NCBI GenBank assembly: GCA_018433765.1
Contig: JAHDQO010000006.1
Span: forward strand, 124,001 to 188,000
DNA: 64,000 nucleotides
Direction: 5' to 3'
From: Tissierellales bacterium
GTDB lineage: Bacteria; Bacillota; Clostridia; Tissierellales; Sedimentibacteraceae
The position numbers were made by a program, and so were the translations under genes. The notes beneath the pieces were generated by a model, which searched no databases, was not told where the DNA came from, and saw only the letters and a program-made list of their open reading frames with translations. Positions 53,188-62,554 of the stretch are shown here, one piece after another (the stretch's first letter is position 1; every line of letters begins with the position of its first letter).

Positions 53188-53484
53188 ATGTATTTTATTT
53201 TAGGAGCATTATTTGTAGGTATTCAATTAATAATTCATTCAAAATTAGCAAAAATTGATAAAGCTAAAATATGGCCAAACTGCATAATGGTTTTAATATC
53301 TAATGCATTAATTATTTTTTCAATTGCGTGGGCTTATGAAAGTATAATAGAATTTGAATCACAAGCAGCTATTATGGGATTAGTTGCATTTGGCGGACTA
53401 GGAATAATATTTGCGATTATTGCTTATCGTATTATAAACAAGTCAGAGAAGACAAACAAGGAAAGTTTAGAAACAAATGAATAA
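53188..53484 (+). CDS. rdhB: reductive dehalogenase membrane anchor RdhB2
   Basis: 98 aa, three hydrophobic segments, nearly the same as RdhB1 (differences such as M/I at residue 23, WGYES/WAYES). SD GAGGAGG; 17 bp past rdhA2. Last gene of the island. The rdhAB2 pair looks like a copy of rdhAB1 including its promoter. Confidence 0.9.
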   Translation: MYFILGALFVGIQLIIHSKLAKIDKAKIWPNCIMVLISNALIIFSIAWAYESIIEFESQAAIMGLVAFGGLGIIFAIIAYRIINKSEKTNKESLETNE

Positions 53485-53510
53485 AATATATTAAGTTTCT
53501 TAAATCTAAT

Positions 53511-53546
53511 AAAGCATTCTACTATTCAGTAGAATGCTTTTATTTT
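53511..53546. terminator. bidirectional terminator at the right edge of the island
   Basis: Perfect 13-bp arms (53511-53523, 53528-53540) with a T-run; serves rdhB2 and the convergent XRE-TPR gene. Its core AAAGCATTC is the same as in the terminator at 51725. Confidence 0.8.
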
Positions 53547-54445
53547 TTAATTTGTAGTTTTTCAAATCTTTTTTTTATATATGTATTAAAAAAATCATCA
53601 TCTGAATTTTTAATTAAATTATTAAGAGTTAATGCTTTGTACAACCATATTTCAAACTCTTTTTTATTATTTAACCGATAGTTTAATTCGCCTTTTAAAA
53701 AATATAATTCTCTTAAAAGAATATGTACATTATGGTTCATGCAATAATTAATAGCAATCTCAATATGTGAATCAACTTCATCTAAATTATCTGTTTCAAG
53801 ACATGCACAAATTAGATAAATATAGTACTTGGAAACAATTGCGCGTGCATTAAAAAAATTAATTTTGTTTATATATTTTTCTATTTTTTTTAGATAATTA
53901 TAAGCTTCTTGTTGTTGATTATTTAATAAGAGTAGATAACCAATAGTAAACATAATCCAAAATTCTATACTAGTAGGCGTACTTCCATTAGTATAAGTTA
54001 ACTTCAATATTTTATTACACTCTTTTATACCCCATTCATAATTTTGGGTTATCATAGCATGACTTATATATTCTGCAATTCTAATACACTGCAAATCACA
54101 AAGTGAGACTATTTCAAAATTCTGTTTACTTATTTTGCTTGATAGTTTATTAATACATTCAAAAGCATCTCTTTCAATATAATAAGTGAGTTCTACTAGT
54201 ATTTCTAGAATAGCTAAAGAAGTTGAAGATTCAATTGCTCTAAATAAATACTCTTGATTAACACCTAATTTGTTTGTTATTTGTCTTAATATAATAGAAG
54301 AAGGACAACGTTCTCCTCTTTCAATGCGAGAAATATGTGAAATAGAACAAATACCTTGAGCAAGCTGTGTTTTTGTCATATTTTGTTTTAAACGAAGTTC
54401 TTTAATAACTTTACCTATTTCTACGTAATATTTCATTTCATTCAT
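53540..54445 (-). CDS. XRE-TPR regulator (Rgg/PlcR-like), candidate island regulator
   Basis: About 301 aa. N-terminal HTH (IGKVIKELRLKQNMTKTQLAQGICSISHISRIERGERCPS in parts), then ~230 residues of TPR-like helices. Such proteins often bind a short peptide (RRNPP) but other signals are possible. Start uncertain: ATG 54445 and 54457 both follow AAAGGA. It converges on rdhB2. Known dehalogenase regulators are CRP/FNR (CprK), MarR or two-component systems; none is seen here, so this is the best local candidate. The 54506-54943 upstream gap has no other gene. Confidence 0.8.
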   Translation of the reverse strand: MNEMKYYVEIGKVIKELRLKQNMTKTQLAQGICSISHISRIERGERCPSSIILRQITNKLGVNQEYLFRAIESSTSLAILEILVELTYYIERDAFECINKLSSKISKQNFEIVSLCDLQCIRIAEYISHAMITQNYEWGIKECNKILKLTYTNGSTPTSIEFWIMFTIGYLLLLNNQQQEAYNYLKKIEKYINKINFFNARAIVSKYYIYLICACLETDNLDEVDSHIEIAINYCMNHNVHILLRELYFLKGELNYRLNNKKEFEIWLYKALTLNNLIKNSDDDFFNTYIKKRFEKLQIKK

Positions 54446-54943
54446 TTTTACATTCATTCCTTTCGCTAAGCTCAAGTCACAAAACTTAATGAAAAAAATT
54501 AGCATTGAGCAAAAAAATTATTATTCTATAGTCATAGGAATCAACAGATCTCCAATTACTTATAAGTACTATAAAATCAAGGTCTATTGAATAGTGTTGT
54601 CTATTTAGATTAGTTTTAATTCCTTATAGGTTTACAGTTGGATAGCTTAAAAGATAAAAGTTGTGAAAGTCAATACCTAATTGGTATTCTTATATTTTGT
54701 TTATAATTATTTATTATATCTATCATAATACAAATATAATAAAAGAATTATAATGCTTATTATTTACATTCTTTCTATAAAAAAAGCATATTATTGTTTT
54801 GTTTTTGAATAGTACTACTCTTCGCAATATTAATCTGTATTATATACTACTATAAGTAGTATGTCAATAGTTCTCACTGCACAATCTTGTATAAATTGAA
54901 TATTCACCACTTATTGAAGTATAATATTATAAGGTGATTAATA

Positions 54944-55306
54944 ATGAATCGGTTAAAAGAATTACGATTAGAAAAGAAAATGTCTCAACTTGAATTAGCT
55001 AATTTTTTAAATCTTTCTCAACAAACTATTAGTGGATATGAAAAAGAAACCCGTGTAATTGATACGGAAAAAGCTAAATTAATAGCAGATTTTTTTAATG
55101 CTTCTATTGATTATCTTTTAGGTCGTTCTGATATAAAAAATCCTGAAGAATTATTGACTATTGATAAAAAATCCGCTTTAATTTTATCTGATCCAGATAT
55201 GAAAGCCTTATTTCAAGATTATGACAACTGGAGTGATGAAGACAAGAAGGAACTCATAGCTTATTTAAAAATTAAAAAAATTTTGAGAAATAATAAAGTT
55301 AGATAA
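54944..55306 (+). CDS. XRE-family HTH regulator
   Basis: 120 aa. HTH at residues 1-60 (MNRLKELRLEKKMSQLELANFLNLSQQTISGYEKE by parts) and a helical C-terminal part (DYDNWSDEDKKELIAYLKIKK). SD AAGGTGATTAA. This is the phage-repressor-like type common in Firmicutes, but no phage genes are nearby. Targets unknown. Confidence 0.82.
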   Translation: MNRLKELRLEKKMSQLELANFLNLSQQTISGYEKETRVIDTEKAKLIADFFNASIDYLLGRSDIKNPEELLTIDKKSALILSDPDMKALFQDYDNWSDEDKKELIAYLKIKKILRNNKVR

Positions 55307-55325
55307 AAATAATAAAATATAAACT

Positions 55326-55787
55326 CTATTCTGTTAATTGTTTATACTGTACAATTAATGCTATTAAGTAACCAAATGAAACTATAAAAACTGGTACATC
55401 TTTTATTTGTAAGTTTTTTGCATATGTTTTTCTGTAATAGAAACAAGTTAACACTAAAAGAATTATAGGAAAAACAATAAAATAAAATATTTTTCCTGCT
55501 AAAATATAGTCACTAGTTCCCTTTGTGAAATTTTCACTAGCTTCATTTACAATAAATGTATAGAAAAAAGCCGCATTTATATTAAATAACATATTAAAGT
55601 CATTTTTATATATGTCTTTTATTACTGAATAGATAAAAATTGCTGGCATTATTATATAAGGTACAATCTCTAAATAATCTTGAAAATAGTCAAATATATA
55701 ATTAGTAATTATAAAAAATATCATAAAAAATGCAATAATAAAATCAAATAAATTACATTTTATATCTTTTTTTAAAATGAAAACCAC
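55326..55787 (-). CDS. membrane protein, unknown
   Basis: 153 aa with four or five hydrophobic segments. No motif recognised. Convergent with the XRE gene. Upstream of the start lies AGGTGG; the start at 55787 could also be a few codons later. Confidence 0.5.
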   Translation of the reverse strand: MVFILKKDIKCNLFDFIIAFFMIFFIITNYIFDYFQDYLEIVPYIIMPAIFIYSVIKDIYKNDFNMLFNINAAFFYTFIVNEASENFTKGTSDYILAGKIFYFIVFPIILLVLTCFYYRKTYAKNLQIKDVPVFIVSFGYLIALIVQYKQLTE

Positions 55788-55992
55788 CTCATTTTCTTTG
55801 TTATTTATAAACTACAAACTCTTAATAAAATTATATACAAAATAATATATTTTTCAACCTTATTTTACTATATTTTCTAATTTAAACCTATATTACTCCT
55901 TCCAACTTTTAATTTGACTTTTTTCTACAATAAGATTATAATTACAATATAAGTTGACATATCAACATAACAATGTTAAGGAGGTTATATAT

Positions 55993-57762
55993 ATGAAAAC
56001 TATTATGACCGGAAACGAAGCTGTTGCTCGCGGTGCTTATGAAGCCGGAGTTTTGGTCGCTTCTGCTTATCCGGGTACACCAAGTACAGAAATAATGGAA
56101 AATTTCTCAAAATACGATGGTATCTATGCAGAATGGGCACCCAATGAAAAGGTTGCAACTGAAGTTGCTGTTGGTGCTTCTATTAGAGGTGTTAGAAGTT
56201 TTGCTTCTATGAAACATGTTGGAGTTAATGTTGCAGCTGATGCATTCATGTCTTATGCATATCATAAAACAAATGGAGGTTTTGTATTAATAACTGCCGA
56301 TGAGCCTAATATGTTTTCTTCTCAAAATGAACAAGATAACAGATATTTTGCTCTATTTGGTAAAACTGCATTAATTGAACCTTCTGATTCTCAAGAATGT
56401 ATAGATTACATGAAAGAAGCTTTTGAAATAAGTGAAAAATATCACACTCCTGTTGTTTTCAGAGTAACTACTCGTATTTGTCATTCTAAAGCAATTGTAG
56501 AATTAAATGACAGAATAAATCTAACTGTTAAAGAATTTGAAAAAGACCCTAAAAAATATGTAATGGTTCCTGCTAATTCCAGAAGAAGACATCCAATTAT
56601 AGAAAATGAAAGACTTGCAGGCTTAAAAGAATATTCAAATAACTGCAAATTAAATAGAATTGAAATGGGAAATACTAAAACAGGTGTAATTACCAATGGT
56701 ATTTCTTATCAATACGCTAAAGAAGTTTTTGGTGACAATGCTTCTTATTTGAAGATAGGATTTTCTAACCCCCTACCTGATAAAATGATTAAAGAATTTG
56801 CTTCTAAAGTTGATACTCTTTATGTTATTGAAGAAAATGAACCATTTATGGAAACACAAATAAAAGCTATGGGAATTAACTGCATAGGTAAAGAATTATT
56901 CCCTATTTGTGGAGAATTTAGTCCTGAACTAATAAGAGAAAAAGTTTTTGGAGTTACTCCTAAAGTTTCTTTCACTACTGATAAAGAAGCTCCTCTTAGA
57001 CCACCTGTATTGTGTGCAGGATGTCCACACAGAGGGTTATTCTTTGAACTTGGAAAATATAAAGATAAAGCTTTCTTTAGTGGAGATATTGGGTGTTATA
57101 CTCTTGGATTTATGCCTCCATTACAAGCTTTAGATTCAACTGTATGTATGGGCGCATCCATAACAGCAGGTCTTGGATTCCAAAGAGGAAATATGATGGC
57201 TGATGAGACAAAACATAAAGCTTTTGCACTTATTGGAGATTCTACTTTCTTCCATTCAGGAATTACAGGACTTATAAATATGACTTATAATGATACTCCT
57301 ATTACTACTATTATTCTAGACAACAGCATAACTGGTATGACAGGTCATCAAGATAATCCTGGCACAGGAAAAAATGCTATGGGTATGAAAGCTCCTGCAA
57401 TAGATATTGAGCAATTATGCTATGCTTGTGGAGTTAAGAAAGAAAATCTAATAATAGTTGACCCTTATGATTTAGAAGCTACAAAAGCAGCTGTTAAGGC
57501 TGGTTATGAAGCTACTGAACCTTTTGTTATCATCACTAAAAGAGAATGTGCTCTATTAAAACCAATTGTAAAACAAAGAGCAAATATGAAATGTAAAGTA
57601 GATACTGAAAAATGCAAGGCATGCAAACTATGCTTAAAATCTGGTTGTCCTGCACTTCAGTTTAATGGAGATAAAGTTAGTATAGATACAGATCAATGTA
57701 ATGGATGTACTGTATGTATGCAAATTTGTCCATTTGATGCTATTGAAAAGGTGGGTGAATAA
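55993..57762 (+). CDS. iorA: indolepyruvate:ferredoxin oxidoreductase alpha subunit
   Basis: 589 aa. N-terminal pyrimidine-binding domain (GNEAVARGAYEAGVLVASAYPGTPSTEI), thiamine-diphosphate domain (ALIGDSTFFHSGITGLINM...NSITGMTGHQDNPGTG), and a C-terminal 2x[4Fe-4S] ferredoxin domain (CKACKLCLKSGCP, CNGCTVCMQICP). Oxidises aryl pyruvates from aromatic amino acids to acyl-CoA, reducing ferredoxin. ATG 55993 behind AAGGAGG. Two bases separate it from iorB. Confidence 0.95.
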   Translation: MKTIMTGNEAVARGAYEAGVLVASAYPGTPSTEIMENFSKYDGIYAEWAPNEKVATEVAVGASIRGVRSFASMKHVGVNVAADAFMSYAYHKTNGGFVLITADEPNMFSSQNEQDNRYFALFGKTALIEPSDSQECIDYMKEAFEISEKYHTPVVFRVTTRICHSKAIVELNDRINLTVKEFEKDPKKYVMVPANSRRRHPIIENERLAGLKEYSNNCKLNRIEMGNTKTGVITNGISYQYAKEVFGDNASYLKIGFSNPLPDKMIKEFASKVDTLYVIEENEPFMETQIKAMGINCIGKELFPICGEFSPELIREKVFGVTPKVSFTTDKEAPLRPPVLCAGCPHRGLFFELGKYKDKAFFSGDIGCYTLGFMPPLQALDSTVCMGASITAGLGFQRGNMMADETKHKAFALIGDSTFFHSGITGLINMTYNDTPITTIILDNSITGMTGHQDNPGTGKNAMGMKAPAIDIEQLCYACGVKKENLIIVDPYDLEATKAAVKAGYEATEPFVIITKRECALLKPIVKQRANMKCKVDTEKCKACKLCLKSGCPALQFNGDKVSIDTDQCNGCTVCMQICPFDAIEKVGE

Positions 57763-57763
57763 T

Positions 57764-58342
57764 ATGGCAGATGTTAAAAATATTTTACTAATTGGTGTTG
57801 GTGGTCAAGGTACTATCCTTACTTCTAAAATATTAACTAAAGGCTTTGTTGAAAATGGCTATGATGTTAAAATGGCAGAAATTCATGGCATGAGTCAAAG
57901 AGGTGGAAGTGTAACTACTCAAATAAGATACGGTGAAAAAGTTTATTCTCCTGTTATAGAAAAAGGTACTGCTGATATTATTATATCTTTTGAAAAAAGT
58001 GAAGCTTTAAGATGGTTACAATACCTTAAAGAAGATGGTATATTAGTTGTAAATGATTATGAAATACATCCTGTTACAGTAGCAATAGGAATGGCTGAAT
58101 ATCCTGACGGAATAATTGAAGAATATAAATCAAAAGTCAAAAATGTACATATTGTTGAAGCACACAAAATTGCTGAAGAGCTAGGTAACACTAAATGTAT
58201 GAATATTGTACTCCTAGGCTCATTAGTAAAGATGTTTAAACTAGAAAGTATTGATTGGAAAACATTAATTAAAGATTCACTACCTGCAAAAGTTGTAGAT
58301 TTAAATATAAAAGCTTTTGAAAAAGGTTATAATATTGATTAG
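57764..58342 (+). CDS. iorB: indolepyruvate:ferredoxin oxidoreductase beta subunit
   Basis: 192 aa. GVGGQGTILTSKILTKGFVENGYDVKMAEIHGMSQRGGSVTTQIRYG is the family core, given here in part: GVGGQGTILTS and HGMSQRGGSV. SD GTGGGTGA. Completes the IorAB enzyme; indicates amino-acid fermentation and a source of reduced ferredoxin. Confidence 0.95.
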   Translation: MADVKNILLIGVGGQGTILTSKILTKGFVENGYDVKMAEIHGMSQRGGSVTTQIRYGEKVYSPVIEKGTADIIISFEKSEALRWLQYLKEDGILVVNDYEIHPVTVAIGMAEYPDGIIEEYKSKVKNVHIVEAHKIAEELGNTKCMNIVLLGSLVKMFKLESIDWKTLIKDSLPAKVVDLNIKAFEKGYNID

Positions 58343-58370
58343 AATAAAAAAGTTATAATAATTTAATAAT

Positions 58371-58401
58371 AAAAGGTGGCGGCTTATAACTTCCACCTTT
58401 T
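58371..58401 (+). terminator. terminator after iorB
   Basis: AAAAGGTGG (58371-58379) and CCACCTTTT (58393-58401) followed by ATTTT. Confidence 0.7.
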
Positions 58402-58435
58402 ATTTTCCTACATATTTATTCGAAGGGAGAATTTC

Positions 58436-59161
58436 ATGGAACATACACCACTATACGTAAAAATTAAGGATTATATAAAAGAAAATATTAAGTCTGGAAA
58501 GTTAAAACCTGGCGATAAAGTTCCTTCTGAAAAGGAATTAAGTGATATTTTTAATGTGAGCCGTATTACAGCAAGTACTGCAATAAGAGACTTAGTTAAA
58601 GATGGAATAGTATATAGAATACAGGGTAAAGGAACTTTTATTGCAGATAAAAAAGAAGAGAATATTACCAATCACTCTGCTTTTGGATTTGAAAATGACA
58701 ATGACAGTTTATTAAAACAAGGCACTCATATTACAAAAGAAGCTTATGAAATAAAAGCAGACACAGACTTGGCAGAAAAACTAGACATTAATATAGATGA
58801 CCCTATTTATAAAATTGTTAGAACTAAGGTTATTGATAGTCTAGTTTGTGCAGTTGAATATATTTATTTACCTGCTAAGCTATATCCATCTCTTAATTTA
58901 AAAGACATAAAAAATACTTTGTTACATGATATTGTAGATGAATTTTGTTTTTTAAAACAAAAAAAAGCTAAAGTTTATATTACACCTATTTGTATCAGCA
59001 GTAAAGATGCTAATTTATTAGATATCCCTGAGAATACGCCTGTACTAAACTGGAAAAAAACTACATTTTCTTCTGAAGATAGAATTGTTGAATATTCTGA
59101 AAACCTAATTAACACTACAATTCATAATTTTTATTTAGAATTTGAAACAGGCAGAAATTAA
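58436..59161 (+). CDS. GntR/HutC-family regulator with UTRA domain
   Basis: 241 aa. GntR winged HTH (PLYVKIKDYIKENIKSGKLKPGDKVPSEKELSDIFNVSR by parts), then a UTRA ligand domain (~90-235) ending in ENLINTTIHNFYLEFE. ATG 58436 follows GAAGGGAG. It stands just after iorAB, beyond a terminator; control of iorAB by an aromatic or keto acid is a guess. Confidence 0.87.
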   Translation: MEHTPLYVKIKDYIKENIKSGKLKPGDKVPSEKELSDIFNVSRITASTAIRDLVKDGIVYRIQGKGTFIADKKEENITNHSAFGFENDNDSLLKQGTHITKEAYEIKADTDLAEKLDINIDDPIYKIVRTKVIDSLVCAVEYIYLPAKLYPSLNLKDIKNTLLHDIVDEFCFLKQKKAKVYITPICISSKDANLLDIPENTPVLNWKKTTFSSEDRIVEYSENLINTTIHNFYLEFETGRN

Positions 59162-59177
59162 TTTACAAATAAAACAA

Positions 59178-59227
59178 AGCCTATATCTTAATTTACATAG
59201 TAATTTAAGATATAGGTTAATTTTTTC
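59178..59227 (+). terminator. terminator after gntR-type gene
   Basis: AGCCTATATCTTAA pairs with TTAAGATATAGGTT, followed by TTTTTT. Confidence 0.65.
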
Positions 59228-59308
59228 TTGCTAAAAACAATCTACTGACAAAATTGTTTATAACTCTATACAAGAAAAATGTTTGTTAAAAATCTTTAAA
59301 AGTATAAA

Positions 59309-60211
59309 TTATTTAGTCTTTTTTCTTACTACTGGATACCATAATTCAATATAACCATATTCACGAGTTCCACCATAAATTTCAAATTCGGCACCTTCAA
59401 TCTTTTCGTAATTTGAAGTCGGTAACCATTCAGTATAAAATCTTTTTTGCAATGAAGTAAGAATTCTTGCTAAATCGTCATCCCACTCGAATCTTTTAGA
59501 TGGAAAAATAGCATAGGTTTGTGCTGGAATATGAGTAATACTATAACCTTCTGTATTACTATTTTCACCTACAAAAGAACAAAGCATATAAGGAAATGTA
59601 TTTTTTTCTGTTTTTTTATAGTTTACCACACCATGAATTTTGCATAAATCTTGTGAAATAAACGAAGGTAAATTACCTGAGTCCTTAAATAACTTTTCAT
59701 ATAGACCATTTTTGTGACACTCTTGCCAAAGTTGAGCTGGACTTTGATATCTTTTATCTCCAATTAAAGAGCCAATAGTTTCGATTCCAAAAATATCAAA
59801 AGCCTTTTTTGTTTCAATTCTGTATTCCATCTCTCTTTCTCCTTTAATAGAAATTTGAAAGGATATTCGTGGATAGGCTTTAAGTATAACTCCACCATCA
59901 CGCACCAACGATGGCACTATACCATGCAATGCGCGAAATGCTCTGGTAAATGAAACGGGTGATTCATAACCATACTTTAACGCAACATCCATTATTTTTA
60001 TATCACTGTTTTGAATTTCAAATGCTGCAAGAGTTAGTCTCCTACGTCTAATATATTCAACAAGTGATATTTCAGTTATAAACGAAAACATTTTTTGAAA
60101 ATCATAAGATGAACATAATGCCATTTGAGACACCTTATTCATGTCAATTTCATTTGTTAGATTATCCTCAACATAGTCCAATGCACGATTTATCCTTTTT
60201 AGCCAATCCAT
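59309..60211 (-). CDS. AraC-family regulator with GyrI-like effector domain
   Basis: About 300 aa. Two AraC HTH motifs in residues ~5-110 (ALCSSYDFQKMFSFITEISLVEY; KYGYESPVSFTRAFRALHGIVPS), and a C-terminal bacterial effector-binding (GyrI-like/SHV) domain (~140-300; TEWLPTSNYEKIEGAEFEIY, YIELWYPV). ATG 60211 behind GGGAGG. Ligand probably a hydrophobic compound or drug; no target is adjacent. Confidence 0.88.
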   Translation of the reverse strand: MDWLKRINRALDYVEDNLTNEIDMNKVSQMALCSSYDFQKMFSFITEISLVEYIRRRRLTLAAFEIQNSDIKIMDVALKYGYESPVSFTRAFRALHGIVPSLVRDGGVILKAYPRISFQISIKGEREMEYRIETKKAFDIFGIETIGSLIGDKRYQSPAQLWQECHKNGLYEKLFKDSGNLPSFISQDLCKIHGVVNYKKTEKNTFPYMLCSFVGENSNTEGYSITHIPAQTYAIFPSKRFEWDDDLARILTSLQKRFYTEWLPTSNYEKIEGAEFEIYGGTREYGYIELWYPVVRKKTK

Positions 60212-60639
60212 AAAAAACCTCCCTTCAAGAAAAAGTATATCTAAAATACAGGTTATTGTCGCAACTATTTTCACACAAAAAATGTTTGGTTAATATAATA
60301 ATATAACCCAGATTTATATTAGTCAACATTACATCTAGTACGTAATAACTTACAATTGATCCCCTAATATTTAAGAGCACAACATAGCCCCAAAGTTGGT
60401 AACAGTATGATTTTACTGTAATAGTATATACCTCTCTTTCACTCTTCATAGTTATCATTAATTAAATAATATATTAATCCTAAATCTGTTTGTATTTTTT
60501 ATAAACAATTAACATTCAGCAGTTTTTTTTATTTATTATACTTAATTAATGTTTCATTCATCAAAAATAGCTATAAAAAATTTTAATTTATATATTATAA
60601 AAAGACAAATTTTACATTTTAATTTGGTAAAATAAATAT

Positions 60640-60918
60640 AAACATCTTTAATGTATAATTCACAACCGTCTAGATTCTACAAAACAAGGAGGGTTGAAGT
60701 TTAATAGGATTTGAAATTATTAGGAAGGAGGTACTTTCTAAGCTATAATTAAGTAACAATAACATTATACGGCAGTGTTACTACCACAAACAACTATCAA
60801 TCAATACTATCATTACATATAATAAACTTTATTAAGATTCAAACTTATATATATTATACGTAGTTAACTGCTAAATACCAATTAACAATAGCCGAACAAT
60901 AAATGTTCGGCTATTTAT
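60640..60918 (+). ncRNA. candidate small RNA in a 450-bp gene-free stretch
   Basis: 60475-60925 has no credible ORF. On the plus strand a TG-extended TATAAT (60654-60659) precedes ~250 nt containing two SD-like AGGAGG runs without start codons, a CAACC/GGTTG stem, and an end at a strong terminator (60887-60915). A stable RNA is possible; no known family recognised. Confidence 0.25.
60887..60918. terminator. bidirectional terminator
   Basis: AATAGCCGAACA and TGTTCGGCTATT form perfect 12-bp arms (60887-60898, 60904-60915), 8 bp from the stop of the C39-like gene. Confidence 0.8.
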
Positions 60919-60925
60919 ATTTATA

Positions 60926-61465
60926 TTATTCAATAACAAAAAACATATACCCTGTTAACTTTACTAATATTTTAATATATCTGTACATTGTTATTGTATT
61001 ATATTTAGTAGCCCTACAAAATGATAACTCTTTGAAAAACTCTTCATAGGCTATCTCCCTTTCATTCTGTTCAAAAGGATCAGCAACATAGAATTTTAAA
61101 TTTTGTTTATCTAATCCTATAATAACTGAATAATGTCCTACTAATTCAGGATTTTCAAACTTATTTTTTGCAAGATATATAAAAGGAATAGGAATGTTTT
61201 TTTTAAGTTGATTTTCAACCATCTTAATAAATTTAGTCTTATGCATGAATTTCAATTTTATTTTATAATTAGGTAGATGTTTTCTAAATAATTTCAAAAA
61301 CTTAGTTGGAATAGCACCAAAACATCCTAGTGGCAATTCTTCCTCTAAGTCTTCTTCCTCCACTTTACATCCCAAATAATTGCTAACCATACTTAATGAT
61401 GAATAGCCACATGTATACGACTTTTTCTGCTGTTGAATATCAAAATTATTTAATTTAAGCAACAT
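60926..61465 (-). CDS. C39-like papain-fold cysteine peptidase domain protein
   Basis: 179 aa. Catalytic pattern of peptidase C39: QQQKKSYTCGYSSLSMVSNYLG (Gln and Cys), GHYSVIIGLD (His), VADPF (Asp). No membrane or ATPase part, so it is a stand-alone domain. It may process a double-glycine leader peptide or be an immunity/peptidase relic; no bacteriocin-like substrate gene is seen near. No signal peptide. Confidence 0.72.
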   Translation of the reverse strand: MLLKLNNFDIQQQKKSYTCGYSSLSMVSNYLGCKVEEEDLEEELPLGCFGAIPTKFLKLFRKHLPNYKIKLKFMHKTKFIKMVENQLKKNIPIPFIYLAKNKFENPELVGHYSVIIGLDKQNLKFYVADPFEQNEREIAYEEFFKELSFCRATKYNTITMYRYIKILVKLTGYMFFVIE

Positions 61466-61661
61466 TATTAACTCCTTTTTCTTTGTATATACTCTTTAAA
61501 AGAATTATAAATTTGTTGCATTAATTTGTCAAGATTACTATATTTATATATCACTATTATTTTTTATTTTATTTTTACTTGCACCATTTGTGAAATTTTG
61601 CTATAATTTTACTGGGGATAATATAAAATATTGGAAATAATATATTGATGGGGGGATTAAG

Positions 61662-61865
61662 TTGTCAGATCTTAATAAATTAAAGATGTTATTAAATAAT
61701 GGTTACCTTATTAGCAATATCAAAGGAATTTATTATGCAGGATGTGAAATAGATTTACATTTATCTTCTTCTGGAACATTACTTGAAGATTATGGCGAAA
61801 AAACATCAATCTTTACTTATTCTGAAAAACTTTTTGACTATGCTTATCAAGCTTATAAAAATTAA
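61662..61865 (+). CDS. small protein, unknown
   Basis: 67 aa, TTG start behind GGGGGAT. Acidic-neutral, no membrane segment. Residues 15-45 (YLISNIKGIYYAGCEIDLHLSS) look beta-rich. No family recognised. A hairpin terminator follows at 62001-62027. Confidence 0.5.
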   Translation: MSDLNKLKMLLNNGYLISNIKGIYYAGCEIDLHLSSSGTLLEDYGEKTSIFTYSEKLFDYAYQAYKN

Positions 61866-62000
61866 AATCAAATTACTATTTTATCTTTTTCAATAAGTGA
61901 TAATTTAGAATATGATTATAATTTATGAATAATATTTAAATAAGTATATTATTTGATTGGGAAGCATCTTAGTTATCTAAAAACTTAATAAGCAATAATA

Positions 62001-62034
62001 TAACCCCATATCACTTATATGGGGTTACTTTTAT
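62001..62034 (+). terminator. terminator
   Basis: TAACCCCATAT and ATATGGGGTTA arms (62001-62011, 62017-62027) followed by CTTTTATT. Confidence 0.75.
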
Positions 62035-62044
62035 TGTATAATTC

Positions 62045-62057
62045 TTTACGCAACCTG
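62045..62057 (+). repeat. 13-bp inverted repeat, left copy
   Basis: TTTACGCAACCTG; its exact reverse complement lies at 62555-62567, framing one gene. Confidence 0.6.
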
Positions 62058-62117
62058 CTTTTAAACTAATATACTATTGCATAATAAATAAATTACTATT
62101 AAGATTGGAGGAATAGA

Positions 62118-62531
62118 ATGTTAAAAAATCTTAATAATTTAAGCATGAAAAGAAACTGGAAAGAAGCAATTGTATTTTATATAGCATATTCATTATTAGC
62201 ACTTTTAATTGGTTTTTTGACAGGTAGTATAGTAGGATTAATAAATCCTACATCTCTTACAGTAAGTATTACAGCAGGATCAATTGTTGGTACAATTTAC
62301 TGTCTAATTTTATATTATCTAATTTGTATTAAGAAGAAGCAAACTTCATTTTTATTTATTATATTAGGTATAATTACTGGTATTATATCCTTTTACTTAG
62401 GCAATTTAATTTCTTTAATAATTGTAGCTTTTATTACTACAAGAGAAAACAAAGCTGAAATTGTTGTTAAAAAAGATTCTGAGATAGATGAATATATTGA
62501 AACTCAAACTGAAAAAATAGAAAATAAGTAG
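62118..62531 (+). CDS. membrane protein with four hydrophobic segments, unknown
   Basis: 137 aa. Four hydrophobic segments (about 18-38, 48-70, 78-95, 97-112) and a charged, glutamate-rich tail. SD TTGGAGGAAT before ATG. No family recognised. It is the only gene inside a ~520-bp stretch bounded by 13-bp perfect inverted repeats. Confidence 0.6.
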   Translation: MLKNLNNLSMKRNWKEAIVFYIAYSLLALLIGFLTGSIVGLINPTSLTVSITAGSIVGTIYCLILYYLICIKKKQTSFLFIILGIITGIISFYLGNLISLIIVAFITTRENKAEIVVKKDSEIDEYIETQTEKIENK

Positions 62532-62554
62532 TATAACCATTTAAATCATTACAA

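Noticed and set aside
54584-54590. TCAATAG (reverse strand) upstream of the XRE-TPR gene as a firm operator
   Set aside because: A 7-mer is expected by chance in AT-rich DNA and its spacing to a -35 differs from the three island promoters; kept only as a hint.
54944-55306. Prophage or integrative-element signature from the XRE gene
   Set aside because: No integrase, terminase, portal or other phage gene within the window; stand-alone XRE genes are common.
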